From assembly GCF_014873765.1 (NCBI RefSeq), contig NZ_JADBGG010000016.1:40634-104633 (forward strand): a stretch of DNA of 64,000 nucleotides, read 5' to 3'. The position numbers and the translations under genes are program-made. Each line of letters begins with the position of its first letter. Within the stretch, counting starts at the first letter, position 1. This document shows, piece after piece, positions 36,215 to 45,014 of this stretch. The stretch is from Desulfomicrobium macestii. GTDB taxonomy: Bacteria; Desulfobacterota; Desulfovibrionia; Desulfovibrionales; Desulfomicrobiaceae. Below the pieces are notes generated by a model, which did no database searches, was not told the origin of the DNA, and saw only the letters and a program-made list of their open reading frames with translations.

Positions 36215-36883
36215 TCAACGCTCGTCGAAATACAGTTTGTGTTTTATGTTCACACCTTGGGCGATGAACACCACGGATTCGGCAATATTGGTGGCCAGAT
36301 CGCCGATGCGCTCGAGGCGGCGGATGAGAATGATGGTGTGAACGGAACGCTCGATGGCCGGAGTCTCGTGGATCATGTATTCGATGACCTGACGCATGTT
36401 CTTGTGGTTCAGCACGTCGACCTCGTTGTCCAGATGGCAGACCTGCAGGGCCGCCTCCACATTGCTGGATGAGAACGCCTGGGCCGCGTGCCGCAGCATG
36501 GCCAGGGCCTTGGTGCCCATCTCCAGCACGTCCTGATGAAAAGGCAACGGCGGCCGCGAACTGAGCATGATGGAGCGCTCGGCGATGTTCACGGCCTCAT
36601 CGGCGATGCGTTCAAGATCGACGCTGATGCGCATGCACCCGAGGATGAAGCGCAGGTCTCCGGCCACGGGCTGCTCCAGGGCCAACAGCTTGAGCGCCAG
36701 CTCGTCGATCTCCACCTCCAGACGATTTACTTCCACGTCCCCGTCCTGAACCTCTTCGGCCAGATACAGATCCTTGTTCACATAGGCCTGGATGGACTTC
36801 TGGACCGCGTCCTCGGTCAGGGAGACCATCTTCAGCACCTTGAGCTTCAGCGTTTCGATTTCTTCATGCAAATGCGTATACAT
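36215..36883 (-). CDS. phoU: Phosphate-signalling protein PhoU
   Basis: Protein of 222 aa with the two-repeat three-helix PhoU fold: LKLKVLKMVSLTEDAVQKSIQA in the first half and ALAMLRHAAQAFSSSNVEAAL in the second, with EVEIDELALKLLALEQPVAGDLRFIL and ERIADEAVNIAE as metal-binding-type signatures. PhoU links the Pst transporter to PhoR and represses the Pho response when phosphate is plentiful. Last gene of phoB-phoR-pstB-phoU; 50 bases separate it from pstB. Confidence 0.95.
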   Translation of the reverse strand: MYTHLHEEIETLKLKVLKMVSLTEDAVQKSIQAYVNKDLYLAEEVQDGDVEVNRLEVEIDELALKLLALEQPVAGDLRFILGCMRISVDLERIADEAVNIAERSIMLSSRPPLPFHQDVLEMGTKALAMLRHAAQAFSSSNVEAALQVCHLDNEVDVLNHKNMRQVIEYMIHETPAIERSVHTIILIRRLERIGDLATNIAESVVFIAQGVNIKHKLYFDER

Positions 36884-36933
36884 CTTTCACTTCCTTTAAA
36901 AATTTGTCGGACCATTCAGAAGAACTGAGGGCA

Positions 36934-37695
36934 TCAGCCGAAACGGCCTGTTATATAGTCCTCGGTCTGCTTGTTCTCCGGACGGGTGAACAGCTTGTCC
37001 GTGGGACCGACCTCGATGAGCTTGCCCATGTAGAAAAATGCGGTCCGATCGGAGACGCGGGCGGCCTGCTGCATGGAGTGCGTGACAATGACGATGGTGA
37101 ATTTGTTCTTGAGTTCGTGGATGAGCTCCTCGATCTTCTGGGTGGCGATGGGGTCAAGCGCGGAAGCGGGCTCGTCCATGAGCAGGACTTCGGGCTCCAC
37201 GGCCATGGCCCGGGCGATGCACAGGCGCTGTTGCTGTCCGCCCGAAAGGCTGAGGCCCGACTGGTCCATGCGGTCCTTGACCTCGTCCCACAGGGCGGCG
37301 AGCTTGAGGCTCTCCTCAACCCGCGCATCGATGAACTCGCGATCCTTGACGCCGTTGACCCGCAGCCCATAGGCCACGTTCTCGTAGATGCTCTTGGGAA
37401 AGGGATTGGGCTTCTGGAAGACCATGCCCACCCGGCGCCGGAGCACGACCACGTCATGGGCGTTGTCGTTCAGGTCCTGCCCGTCCATGGTCAGAGACCC
37501 TTCGATCCGGGTACCGGCTATAAGGTCGTTCATGCGGTTGATGCACCGCAGAAAAGTGGACTTGCCGCAACCCGAAGGCCCGATCAGGGCGGTTGCCTGG
37601 TGCTGCAGCATGTCGAAGCTGATATCCTGGAGCGCGTGAAAGTCCGAATAATAGAAGTTGAGATTTCTCGATGAAATCTTGACCGTTTCTGTCAT
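36934..37695 (-). CDS. pstB: Phosphate ABC transporter ATP-binding protein PstB
   Basis: ATPase of 253 aa: Walker [10 protein letters not shown] at 39-47, Q-loop [19 protein letters not shown] (the family-typical PstB stretch), signature LSGGQQQRL, and Walker [14 protein letters not shown]. It powers the PstCA channel, whose genes lie 17 kb away at 55997-58396. It starts two bases after the phoR stop. Separation of pstB from pstSCA is unusual, since most genomes keep pstSCAB together. Confidence 0.95.
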   Translation of the reverse strand: MTETVKISSRNLNFYYSDFHALQDISFDMLQHQATALIGPSGCGKSTFLRCINRMNDLIAGTRIEGSLTMDGQDLNDNAHDVVVLRRRVGMVFQKPNPFPKSIYENVAYGLRVNGVKDREFIDARVEESLKLAALWDEVKDRMDQSGLSLSGGQQQRLCIARAMAVEPEVLLMDEPASALDPIATQKIEELIHELKNKFTIVIVTHSMQQAARVSDRTAFFYMGKLIEVGPTDKLFTRPENKQTEDYITGRFG

Positions 37696-37697
37696 GT

Positions 37698-39506
37698 CTA
37701 TTCCTCTGAGATCTGCCCGGCCAGGGGCAAGGTGATGATGAAGCGGGAGCCGATCCCGGTTTCGGGCACGGGGCTCTGCACCGTGATCCGCCCTCCGTGA
37801 TTGGCCATTATGTGCCTGCAGATGGCAAGGCCGAGGCCCGTGCCGCCGATGGAGCTGTTGCGGTCCTTTTCCACACGGTAGAACCGCTCGAAAATCCGGG
37901 CCTGATCCTCGACCGGAATGCCAGGCCCGTTGTCCTCGATGAAAACAACCAGCTCACGACCGCTCGCATGCCCGTGGACACGGATGACGGCGGTTTCGTC
38001 AGGCACGTACTTGATGGCGTTTTCAAGGACATTGCGAAAAACCTGGACCAGCTGCTCGAAATTGGCCCGCACCTGGGGCGTTGAGGCACCTAGCTCGTTC
38101 ACGAATTCGATGTCCTTGCTCAAGGGATGACAGCTCTTCCAGGCCGAATAAAGCGCCGAGGCAGGCTCCACCGTGACCAGGTCGGGGCGCTGCTTGCCAT
38201 GCTCCAGGCGCGAGAGCTGGAGCAGCTCGTCGAGCATGGTGTTCATGTGGTTGGCGTTGCGCAGGATGACCTCCAGGAAGGAGCGCGTCTGCTCGGGATC
38301 GTATTTCTCGATGCCCACCAGGGTTTCGGCGTAGCCCTTGATCGATGTCAGGGGTGTACGCAACTCGTGCGACACGTTGGCCACGAAATCACGACGGATC
38401 TGTTCCACCCGCTTGATTTCGGTGATGTCATGAAAAACCATGATCACGCCAAGCTCGGCGTCGCCCTTGATGGGCACGATGGAGACGTCGAAGCTTCTGC
38501 CACCCGCCAGGGAGACCACCACTCCGACCTGGGAAAAATCACCTTCCCGGCGCTTTTGGAGCGCCGCGTCGCAGGCATCCTGAAGATCCTGCAGCAGGGA
38601 CAGTTCCATGGGCTTGCGCCCGGCGAAGGTCGAAAGGCCCGGAAAAATCTCCTGGGCGGCGTAGTTGCCGCGCAGAATCCGGCCGTGTCCGTCGAGGACG
38701 ATCAGCCCGGCCTTCATTCCGTTGAGCACGGCTTCGGATTCCATCTTCTGCTTGACGATGGTCTGCATGTTGGACTCGATGCGTTCGACCATGTTGTTGA
38801 AGGCCTGCACCAGTGGCGTAAGCTCGGTGCTCGGCGAAAAGCGAATGCGCTTGCCCGGCTCGCCCTGGCCGATGTCGGCGGCGGCCTGGGCCACGCTTGC
38901 TATGGCGCGGCCAATCTGCCTCGAAGTCAAGGAGACGAGCCCGAAGGCCAGGATGACGCTGAACCCGTAGACCCAGCCAGTCCGTCCGTAGAGCCGGTCC
39001 TGGGTCTTGCGAATCTGGCTCTGGGGACGCGCGATGCGCACGATACCCTCCGGCATGATCCCGCTGGCCTGTGTACGCATGGCCGCATAGAGCAGATCCT
39101 GGTCCAGGGTGTCGCTGTAACGCAGGCTGAGACCGATCTCTCCGGCAAGGGCCTGTGTCACTTCCGGCCTGCCCAAATGGTTCTCCAGTCTCTCGACCCG
39201 TTCCGCCGTCACGCCGGAATCGGTCAGCACCCGACCTTCAAGATCGATGAAGGTGACGCGGATGTCCATGCGTGCCGCAAGGTCGCGCAGCGCCTCGTTG
39301 ACCGCCGCGAAGGAAGTGAAGGAGCCATGGGACAGCATCCACTCCACCGCGCGCAGGTCTCGCCGTGCGCTGTCTCGGGCTTCGCGCTCGCTGGTCTGCC
39401 CGAGATTCTGATGCAGATAGTAGGCAGGCACGCCCAGCGCCAAAAACAAAATGACCCCGAAGGCCAGAAACAGCCGCAGCCGCAAGGAAATCGTCGTTGT
39501 GGTCAT
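37698..39506 (-). CDS. phoR: Phosphate regulon sensor kinase PhoR
   Basis: Kinase of 602 aa. Two membrane segments (about 12-30 and 175-195) bracket a periplasmic domain of roughly 140 residues, larger than in E. coli PhoR, which has almost none. HAMP about 195-250, PAS about 258-365, HisKA with [16 protein letters not shown] (His380), HATPase with [20 protein letters not shown] and [11 protein letters not shown]. The gene sits eight bases after phoB in the phoB-phoR-pstB-phoU unit, which supports PhoR over a generic kinase. Confidence 0.93.
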   Translation of the reverse strand: MTTTTISLRLRLFLAFGVILFLALGVPAYYLHQNLGQTSEREARDSARRDLRAVEWMLSHGSFTSFAAVNEALRDLAARMDIRVTFIDLEGRVLTDSGVTAERVERLENHLGRPEVTQALAGEIGLSLRYSDTLDQDLLYAAMRTQASGIMPEGIVRIARPQSQIRKTQDRLYGRTGWVYGFSVILAFGLVSLTSRQIGRAIASVAQAAADIGQGEPGKRIRFSPSTELTPLVQAFNNMVERIESNMQTIVKQKMESEAVLNGMKAGLIVLDGHGRILRGNYAAQEIFPGLSTFAGRKPMELSLLQDLQDACDAALQKRREGDFSQVGVVVSLAGGRSFDVSIVPIKGDAELGVIMVFHDITEIKRVEQIRRDFVANVSHELRTPLTSIKGYAETLVGIEKYDPEQTRSFLEVILRNANHMNTMLDELLQLSRLEHGKQRPDLVTVEPASALYSAWKSCHPLSKDIEFVNELGASTPQVRANFEQLVQVFRNVLENAIKYVPDETAVIRVHGHASGRELVVFIEDNGPGIPVEDQARIFERFYRVEKDRNSSIGGTGLGLAICRHIMANHGGRITVQSPVPETGIGSRFIITLPLAGQISEE

Positions 39507-39514
39507 GAAGCGCC

Positions 39515-40210
39515 CTAGTCGACCTGATTTTCACGTTTCATGCGATAACCGATGCCTCGGACGGTCTCCAGCCAGTCGGCATAGGGGCCGAGCTTCTTGC
39601 GCAGCCGACGCACATGGGTATCAACGGTGCGCGAATAGCCTTCGAATTCGTACCCCCAGGCATTGCTCAGGAGTTGCTCCCGGGAGAGCACCTTGCCCTC
39701 GTTACGCACGAATTCTCCGAAAAGATTGAATTCCGTGGGGGTCAGGTGCGCGTCCACCCCGTCCACGAGCAACGTGTACGCCTCGAAATCGGCAGCCAGG
39801 CCCTCGCGCTGCCAGTGCGCGACCTTGGGCAGGATGTTCACGTTGCGTCGCAGAACGGTCTTGATGCGCAGCATCAGTTCCCGGGGGCTGAACGGCTTTA
39901 TGACATAATCATCCGCGCCGAGTTCGAAGCCGAGGATGCGGTCGACTTCGTCACCCCGGGCGGTGAGCATAATGATTGGTATGTGAGCGCATTCCGGGCT
40001 GCCCTTGACGGCCTTGCAAACGTCCGTGCCGCTCATGCCGGGCAGCATCAGATCAAGCAGCACCAGATCCGGCCGTTCGGACTGGACCAGCTGCAGGCCC
40101 TTTTTTCCATCCCGGGCCACGAAGCAGTCGTACCCGCCCGACTTGAGATGAAAAGCCAAAAGGTTGGCGATATCCGGTTCGTCTTCGATGACGACAATCT
40201 TGTGAGCCAT
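39515..40210 (-). CDS. phoB: Phosphate regulon response regulator PhoB
   Basis: OmpR-type regulator of 231 aa: receiver about 4-118 with LVLLDLMLPGMSG (Asp53) and a winged-helix DNA-binding domain about 130-228 (LTPTEFNLFGEFVRNEGKVLSREQLL; TVDTHVRRLRKKLG). The ATG at 40210 follows an AGGGGGG site; the frame extends upstream but through the promoter region. A Pho box stands upstream on the same strand, so it should activate itself. Confidence 0.95.
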   Translation of the reverse strand: MAHKIVVIEDEPDIANLLAFHLKSGGYDCFVARDGKKGLQLVQSERPDLVLLDLMLPGMSGTDVCKAVKGSPECAHIPIIMLTARGDEVDRILGFELGADDYVIKPFSPRELMLRIKTVLRRNVNILPKVAHWQREGLAADFEAYTLLVDGVDAHLTPTEFNLFGEFVRNEGKVLSREQLLSNAWGYEFEGYSRTVDTHVRRLRKKLGPYADWLETVRGIGYRMKRENQVD

Positions 40211-40293
40211 GTTTCCCCCCTTGTTCACGAAAAGAGCCCCGCCACTTTCGACGCGCCGCCCCCCTCGTACCCATGATGGGCTACAGGGAGCAT

Positions 40294-40311
40294 GTGACAG
40301 CATTGTGACAC
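40294..40311 (-). promoter_or_regulatory. Pho box of the phoB operon
   Basis: Read on the minus strand: GTGTCAC-AATG-CTGTCAC, two 7-base half-sites with a 4-base gap, the classical PhoB-binding layout, 84 bases before the phoB ATG. It implies autoregulation. Confidence 0.8.
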
Positions 40312-40369
40312 CTGTATGAATTTCCTGTAACATTCCCCGCAAAGGGACTCAAATCCAATCGCCACGCAC

Positions 40370-40398
40370 CTGTCACGGGCCTGTCGCCAAAATGTCGC
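40370..40398 (+). promoter_or_regulatory. Three tandem Pho half-sites before the EAL-CBS-GGDEF gene
   Basis: CTGTCAC-GGGC-CTGTCGC-CAAA-ATGTCGC: three 7-base half-sites starting at 40370, 40381 and 40392, an exact 11-base period and oriented toward the gene at 40473. The site is separate from the phoB box on the other strand. The -10 cannot be placed with certainty. Confidence 0.7.
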
Positions 40399-40472
40399 AT
40401 CCGCCGGACAAAGAGCTTCCTAACTTTGATTCTACCTGAAAACGACCCCGGTCCCATCCATCAGAGGAAATG

Positions 40473-42734
40473 ATGTCCAACTCTCAAGCCCAAACCATGC
40501 AGGCCGCGACCAAGCCCATTTTCGAACTCAAAAGATTCCTGCACGCCCATCACTGGCTGAGCATCTTCATATTTCGCCTCAAGGACTTCGGACTCTGCCG
40601 GGAACTCTACGGAGACCATGTCGCCGAGGAACTGGAGAACCTGCTCATCAACGCCCTGAACCAGCACGACCCCGACAGCCCGATGCTCAGCGCCAGACAC
40701 GCCCTGCGCATCTCCTCCGGAGAGGCGCTGCTCATCCGATGTCTGGGACAGGCCAAGGATTCCCAGCTCATGGACCAGGCCTTCAGCCTCAAGGTCAAGC
40801 TGCAGGCCATTCTCAGAAAACATACCATTTCCTCGCTTGGCAGGGAATTCGAGATCGAGGTGGGGTTCTCGACGTTGCCGGAATCGTCGCTTTTCGAACG
40901 CGAGCGGATCTTCCACGAGGCCATCCATGATGCGCGGCGCATGGCCCAGGGCGGCATCGACCTTGAAGCGGTCAAGCTCTCCTCCACCTTTCGGGCCATC
41001 ATCCGCAACGGACAGATCCGCATGCTCTTTCAGCCCATCTACGATTTCAAGACAGGAACCGTCATGGCCTGGGAGGCTCTGGCGCGCGGGCCGCGCGGCT
41101 CCGATTTCGAATCGCCGTCGATCCTCTTCGATTTCGCCGAACAGTTCGGACAGCTCTTTGCGCTGGAGCAGGCCTGCCGAGCGAAGGCCATGGAAACGGT
41201 GGGAGTTCTGACCACGGGCCAAAGGCTGTTCCTGTACATCCACCCGCGCACCGTGGTCGACCCGACCTTCGCCCCAGGCAAGACTCTGGAAATTCTGGAC
41301 AAACATGGCCTCAAACCCGAGGACATCGTCTTTGAAATAACCGAACGCCATTCCATAAAAGACTTCACCTCGTTTCACAAAACCCTGGACCATTACCGCA
41401 GCCAGGGATTCAAGATTGCCGTGGACGACGCCGGAACGGGCTACTCAGGATTGTCCACGGTCGCGGCCCTGAAGCCCGACTTCATCAAGGTCGACATGTC
41501 GCTGGTGCGCGACGTGGACAAGGACCCGGTACGCAGGGCGCTCATGGAGACCATGGTAACCCTGGCGGGCCGCATCGGCTCGGAAATCATCGCCGAAGGG
41601 ATCGAAACCAAGGGCGAGGCACGCGCCCTGACGGAGATCGGAGTCCATTTCGGCCAGGGATATTATTTGAGCCGCCCCCATTATCCCAAACCCGAGACCC
41701 ACCTGGACATGAAGGAGCTGACCCCGCTGCGTCCGGACAACTTCGGCAGGCTGTCCTGCTCCATTCCCATAGGACAACTGGTCCAAAAGACATTGACCGT
41801 CAGCCCCCGAACCCCGGTGCAGTCCGTGCAGCGGATCTTCGCCACCAACCCCGCGCTCTCAAGCGTGGTTGTCGTGGACGACGGCATACCCCAGGGGCTG
41901 GTCATGGGCTACAGCCTGGACCGGCATCTGGCCACTCTCTACGGGCGAGCACTGTACGCGGAAAAACCAGTGGCGGTGCTCATGGACACCACTCCCATGG
42001 TCGTGGACGAACGCGAACCCGTGGAATCCGTGGCCAAGAACGCCAACACCCGCGAAATGCTGAAAGCCTACGACGAGGTCATCGTCACCAGTGGCGGACA
42101 ATTTTTGGGCGTGGTCACGGTGCAGAAGATGCTGACCACCCTGGCGCAGGTTCAGGTCGAAATGGCCAAGGGCACCAACCCGCTGACAGGCATCCCGGGC
42201 AACGTGGCGCTGGAGAAGGAAATCGAGACGAGGCTCAGGCGGGGCAAGCCCTTCTGCATGCTCTACGCGGACCTGGACAACTTCAAGGTCTACAATGACG
42301 TCTACGGCTTCAAGGACGGCGACCTCGTCATACTGCTGCTGGGGCGCATCATGACCTGGGCCATTTCCCGGCATGGGCACAGCGGAGACTTTCTGGCGCA
42401 CATTGGCGGGGATGATTTCGTGGCCATGGTCAATCCGGAGAAAGCGGAACGCATCTGCCAGGCCGTCACCCGCTGCTTCAAAAGGCTCATCCTGAACTGC
42501 TACCATGCCCAGGACCGCGCCAGGGGCTGGATCATGGGCAAGGGCCGGGACGGCAGGGAGCAGCAGTTCCCGCTGGTCTCCGTGTCCATCGGCATCGTGG
42601 ACTGCATGGCCCCGTGCAGCCTGCAGGCCCTGGGGGAAAAAGCGGCCCAGATCAAGGGCTACGCCAAGACCCTGCCCGGCAACGTCTATGTTCGGGACCG
42701 GCGCGGCAATCGGACCTGCGAGCAAACCGCATGA
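40473..42734 (+). CDS. EAL-CBS-GGDEF cyclic-di-GMP signalling protein
   Basis: Soluble protein of 753 aa with no membrane segments. An N-terminal region of about 170 residues resembles a decayed nucleotidyl-cyclase fold. An EAL domain (about 172-410) has MAWEALARG, FEITERH, VDDAGTGYSGL and EGIET, so the phosphodiesterase residues appear largely kept, although DDFGTG reads DDAGTG. Two CBS repeats (about 430-565) follow, then a GGDEF domain with HIGGDDF in place of GGDEF. CBS pairs often bind adenine nucleotides, hinting at energy sensing. The second ATG (40473) is preferred over 40470 because it has better spacing from AGAGG. It is divergent from phoB and preceded by Pho half-sites; a terminator follows. 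Confidence 0.88.
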   Translation: MSNSQAQTMQAATKPIFELKRFLHAHHWLSIFIFRLKDFGLCRELYGDHVAEELENLLINALNQHDPDSPMLSARHALRISSGEALLIRCLGQAKDSQLMDQAFSLKVKLQAILRKHTISSLGREFEIEVGFSTLPESSLFERERIFHEAIHDARRMAQGGIDLEAVKLSSTFRAIIRNGQIRMLFQPIYDFKTGTVMAWEALARGPRGSDFESPSILFDFAEQFGQLFALEQACRAKAMETVGVLTTGQRLFLYIHPRTVVDPTFAPGKTLEILDKHGLKPEDIVFEITERHSIKDFTSFHKTLDHYRSQGFKIAVDDAGTGYSGLSTVAALKPDFIKVDMSLVRDVDKDPVRRALMETMVTLAGRIGSEIIAEGIETKGEARALTEIGVHFGQGYYLSRPHYPKPETHLDMKELTPLRPDNFGRLSCSIPIGQLVQKTLTVSPRTPVQSVQRIFATNPALSSVVVVDDGIPQGLVMGYSLDRHLATLYGRALYAEKPVAVLMDTTPMVVDEREPVESVAKNANTREMLKAYDEVIVTSGGQFLGVVTVQKMLTTLAQVQVEMAKGTNPLTGIPGNVALEKEIETRLRRGKPFCMLYADLDNFKVYNDVYGFKDGDLVILLLGRIMTWAISRHGHSGDFLAHIGGDDFVAMVNPEKAERICQAVTRCFKRLILNCYHAQDRARGWIMGKGRDGREQQFPLVSVSIGIVDCMAPCSLQALGEKAAQIKGYAKTLPGNVYVRDRRGNRTCEQTA

Positions 42735-42741
42735 CTCGGAC

Positions 42742-42771
42742 AGCCGCCCTGCTTCATGCGGGCGGCTTTTT
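42742..42771 (+). terminator. Intrinsic terminator of the EAL-CBS-GGDEF gene
   Basis: AGCCGCCC pairs with GGGCGGCT around a 10-base loop, followed by TTTTT. It overlaps the last codons of the convergent MATE gene. Confidence 0.85.
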
Positions 42772-44136
42772 CTCCACCACCAACATGTTCCGCCATTTCC
42801 CCTGCCTGAAGCGCCACCACCCCACAAGCGAGAGCATGATCAGAAACGTGCAGGTCACGGCCCAGAAATAATAGAGCCCGAAATCAAGCCAGGCTCCGGC
42901 CAGAAGTGGCGCGATCATGACCAGAAAGACCAGCGCCAGACGCGCGGCCATGACGAAAACCGTGTCCCCCGCCCCTTTGAGCGCCCCATAGACAATGAAG
43001 CTGACCCCATCGAAGAACAGGTACGCGACTACGATCATGAGCAGGGTCCGGCCCATGCCGACCACCGAGGCAAAGGCGGCCGGGTCCATGTCGCGGGGCT
43101 GGAACAGATGCAGGACCGCTTCCGGGGCGAACAGGAAAACCGCCGACATGGCCGCCAGATAGGCAAAGGTCAGCACGAGGCTGGCACGCACCACCATGGG
43201 CACGTCGTCGGGCTTGCCCGCGCCCATGGCCTGACCGACCAGGGTGCTGGTGCCCATGGCGAAGCCAACCAGAGGCATGAAGGCCAGGGCGTTGATGTTC
43301 AGCGCGATGTTGGTCGCGGCCAACTCCATGGTCCCGAGCCTGCCGACCACGAAGATGAAGACCGTGAAGGCGAAGATGTCGAGGAAGAATTCCATCCCGC
43401 TCGGCAGCCCGTAGCGCATGAGCCTGAGCCACAGCTCGGGCCTAAGTCGCCGGTCGATGGCCAGGCGGAACCGGGCGTTCTCGGAGCGGCGCATGGCCAG
43501 CCAGAGAATGGTCGTGATCACCCCCCAGCTTATCACCGTGGCCAGGCCCGCGCCCAGAATGCCCAGCTCCGGAAACGGCCCGACGCCGTTTATGAGGCAA
43601 TAGTCGAGGGGGATATTCAGGAGCATCCCGGCCGAGTTGGCGAACATGACCACGCGCGTGCGCCCAAGGCCGGTGAAGAACCCGGCCAAAGCTCCGCCGA
43701 CCAGATGCATCCCCGCCCCCAGGCACAGCGTTCTGAAATATATGGACTCAAGGACCTGAATCTCTTTGGAATGGCCGCCGAAGGCGAAAATGCTCTCGGC
43801 CAAAAAGGCCAGCGCCCCCAGCACGACCGCTCCCAAAAGCGCCACATAGATGCCCTGCCAGACCGCCCTGCCGACCATCTCGGGACGCCCCTGGCCGGTG
43901 TACTGGGCCACGAACACGGAGACGTAACTCGTGGTGCCAAGGAAAATGGTCATGGCCAGAAGGGCCATGATCCCGGCGGGCAGGGCTGCTGCGATGGCGT
44001 CGAGGGAATAGCGGGCCAGAAAGAGGCGGTCCGTGAACTCCATGATCGTGGTCGCCCCGAGGCTTATGACCAGTGGCATGGAAATTTTGAAAATGCGGCG
44101 ATATATGATGGCCGTGGCCGGAGAGATGTGGATCAT
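42754..44136 (-). CDS. MATE family efflux transporter
   Basis: Polytopic protein of 460 aa with about twelve membrane helices in two homologous halves. Family features: MEFTDRLFLARYSLDAIAAALPAG in helix 1-2, GRPEMVGRAVWQG, FFTGLGRTRVVMFANSAGMLLNIPLDY, and VGFAMGTSTLVGQAMGAGKPDD in the second half. These pumps export drugs or metabolites using Na+ or H+ gradients. Start at ATG 44136; an in-frame TTG six codons upstream is possible. Convergent with the EAL-CBS-GGDEF gene. The 108 bases before it (44137-44244) hold no gene. Confidence 0.9.
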   Translation of the reverse strand: MIHISPATAIIYRRIFKISMPLVISLGATTIMEFTDRLFLARYSLDAIAAALPAGIMALLAMTIFLGTTSYVSVFVAQYTGQGRPEMVGRAVWQGIYVALLGAVVLGALAFLAESIFAFGGHSKEIQVLESIYFRTLCLGAGMHLVGGALAGFFTGLGRTRVVMFANSAGMLLNIPLDYCLINGVGPFPELGILGAGLATVISWGVITTILWLAMRRSENARFRLAIDRRLRPELWLRLMRYGLPSGMEFFLDIFAFTVFIFVVGRLGTMELAATNIALNINALAFMPLVGFAMGTSTLVGQAMGAGKPDDVPMVVRASLVLTFAYLAAMSAVFLFAPEAVLHLFQPRDMDPAAFASVVGMGRTLLMIVVAYLFFDGVSFIVYGALKGAGDTVFVMAARLALVFLVMIAPLLAGAWLDFGLYYFWAVTCTFLIMLSLVGWWRFRQGKWRNMLVVEKKPPA

Positions 44137-44244
44137 GACCCATGAGTGCCCCAAGTACGGCGCACTGGCAATATCGAAAACAGTCGGCCGGCTGCCGTGA
44201 CGCGCCCGAGGATCAGGCCGGGTCCGGTTTTCGCGCGGAACTGC

Positions 44245-45000
44245 TCACGGGACGCAGGGAGGCTCAGGCAGCCCGCACAGCAGAAAACCAAGGATCGGCC
44301 TGCATTTTTCTTCGCAGGGCGCGAAAAACCGCCCGTGAGCACGGGTGGCGGAACGATTTTCACGGCCGACGTAGAATTCCGCAAGCCCCAGCGGAGTCAG
44401 CCCATGCATGGCGGCGTGATGCAGCAGCTTGGGTGCGCAGCATTCTCCCGTGCCCGTGGGCATGGCCTTGCCCGTGAAGACCTCGGACAGGGCCCTGGTC
44501 CGGCCGCGAAAATTGGTCAGGCGGTACAGGTCGAAGATGCGTTCCATGAGGCTCCGGGACAATTCGCGCCGCCGGGCCAGCATGTCCAGGCGGACCGGAT
44601 CGTCCACCCTAAGGCCCTGCATGCGCAGAGTCAGTTCCTTGATGCGCGGCTCGTCATGTTCGATGGCGCGCTCGAACTCCGCCGGGTCAAGGATGGGCCC
44701 AACCCAGCCCGGCACCTCCCAGATTCCGTTGTACTGCCCGGAAAAAGCCCTGAGCACGCCACGGGTTCCGTCCTTGTCCACGTACGGGAGCACTCCGAAC
44801 ATCTGCCCCCGGGCAGGGCCGTAAAGGTACTCAAGGGACAGGCGCGGATCGTCTGCGGCCTGTCCAAGCCCGATATTCCCGCATTGCTCAAGCCGCGCCA
44901 TCAGCTCCCGGGCATGGGGCGGGGCCGCCTCGGCGGGCAAAACATGTTCGCATCCGCAATCCCGGCAAAATCCGGCGCAATCAAGGGACGGGTATTCCAT
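44245..45000 (-). CDS. Protein resembling the N-terminal domain of certain RluA-family pseudouridine synthases
   Basis: Protein of 251 aa. It has an N-terminal Cys motif CAGFCRDCGC, then ARGQMFGVLPYVDKDG and LRAFSGQYNGIWEVPGWVGP, a coiled region (LDMLARRRELSRSLMERIFD), and a C-terminal block GTGECCAPKLLHHAAMHG...LAEFYVG...FAPCEEKCRPIL. From memory this block is the N-terminal extension found on RluA-type pseudouridine synthases of about 550 aa in gammaproteobacteria. Here it stands alone, without the catalytic domain. The ATG at 45000 is 14 bases after the end of the sigma-54 activator gene, so they may be co-transcribed. Function unknown; the many Cys suggest metal or cluster binding. Confidence 0.6.
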   Translation of the reverse strand: MEYPSLDCAGFCRDCGCEHVLPAEAAPPHARELMARLEQCGNIGLGQAADDPRLSLEYLYGPARGQMFGVLPYVDKDGTRGVLRAFSGQYNGIWEVPGWVGPILDPAEFERAIEHDEPRIKELTLRMQGLRVDDPVRLDMLARRRELSRSLMERIFDLYRLTNFRGRTRALSEVFTGKAMPTGTGECCAPKLLHHAAMHGLTPLGLAEFYVGRENRSATRAHGRFFAPCEEKCRPILGFLLCGLPEPPCVP

Positions 45001-45014
45001 GACCAGCCTCCGGC

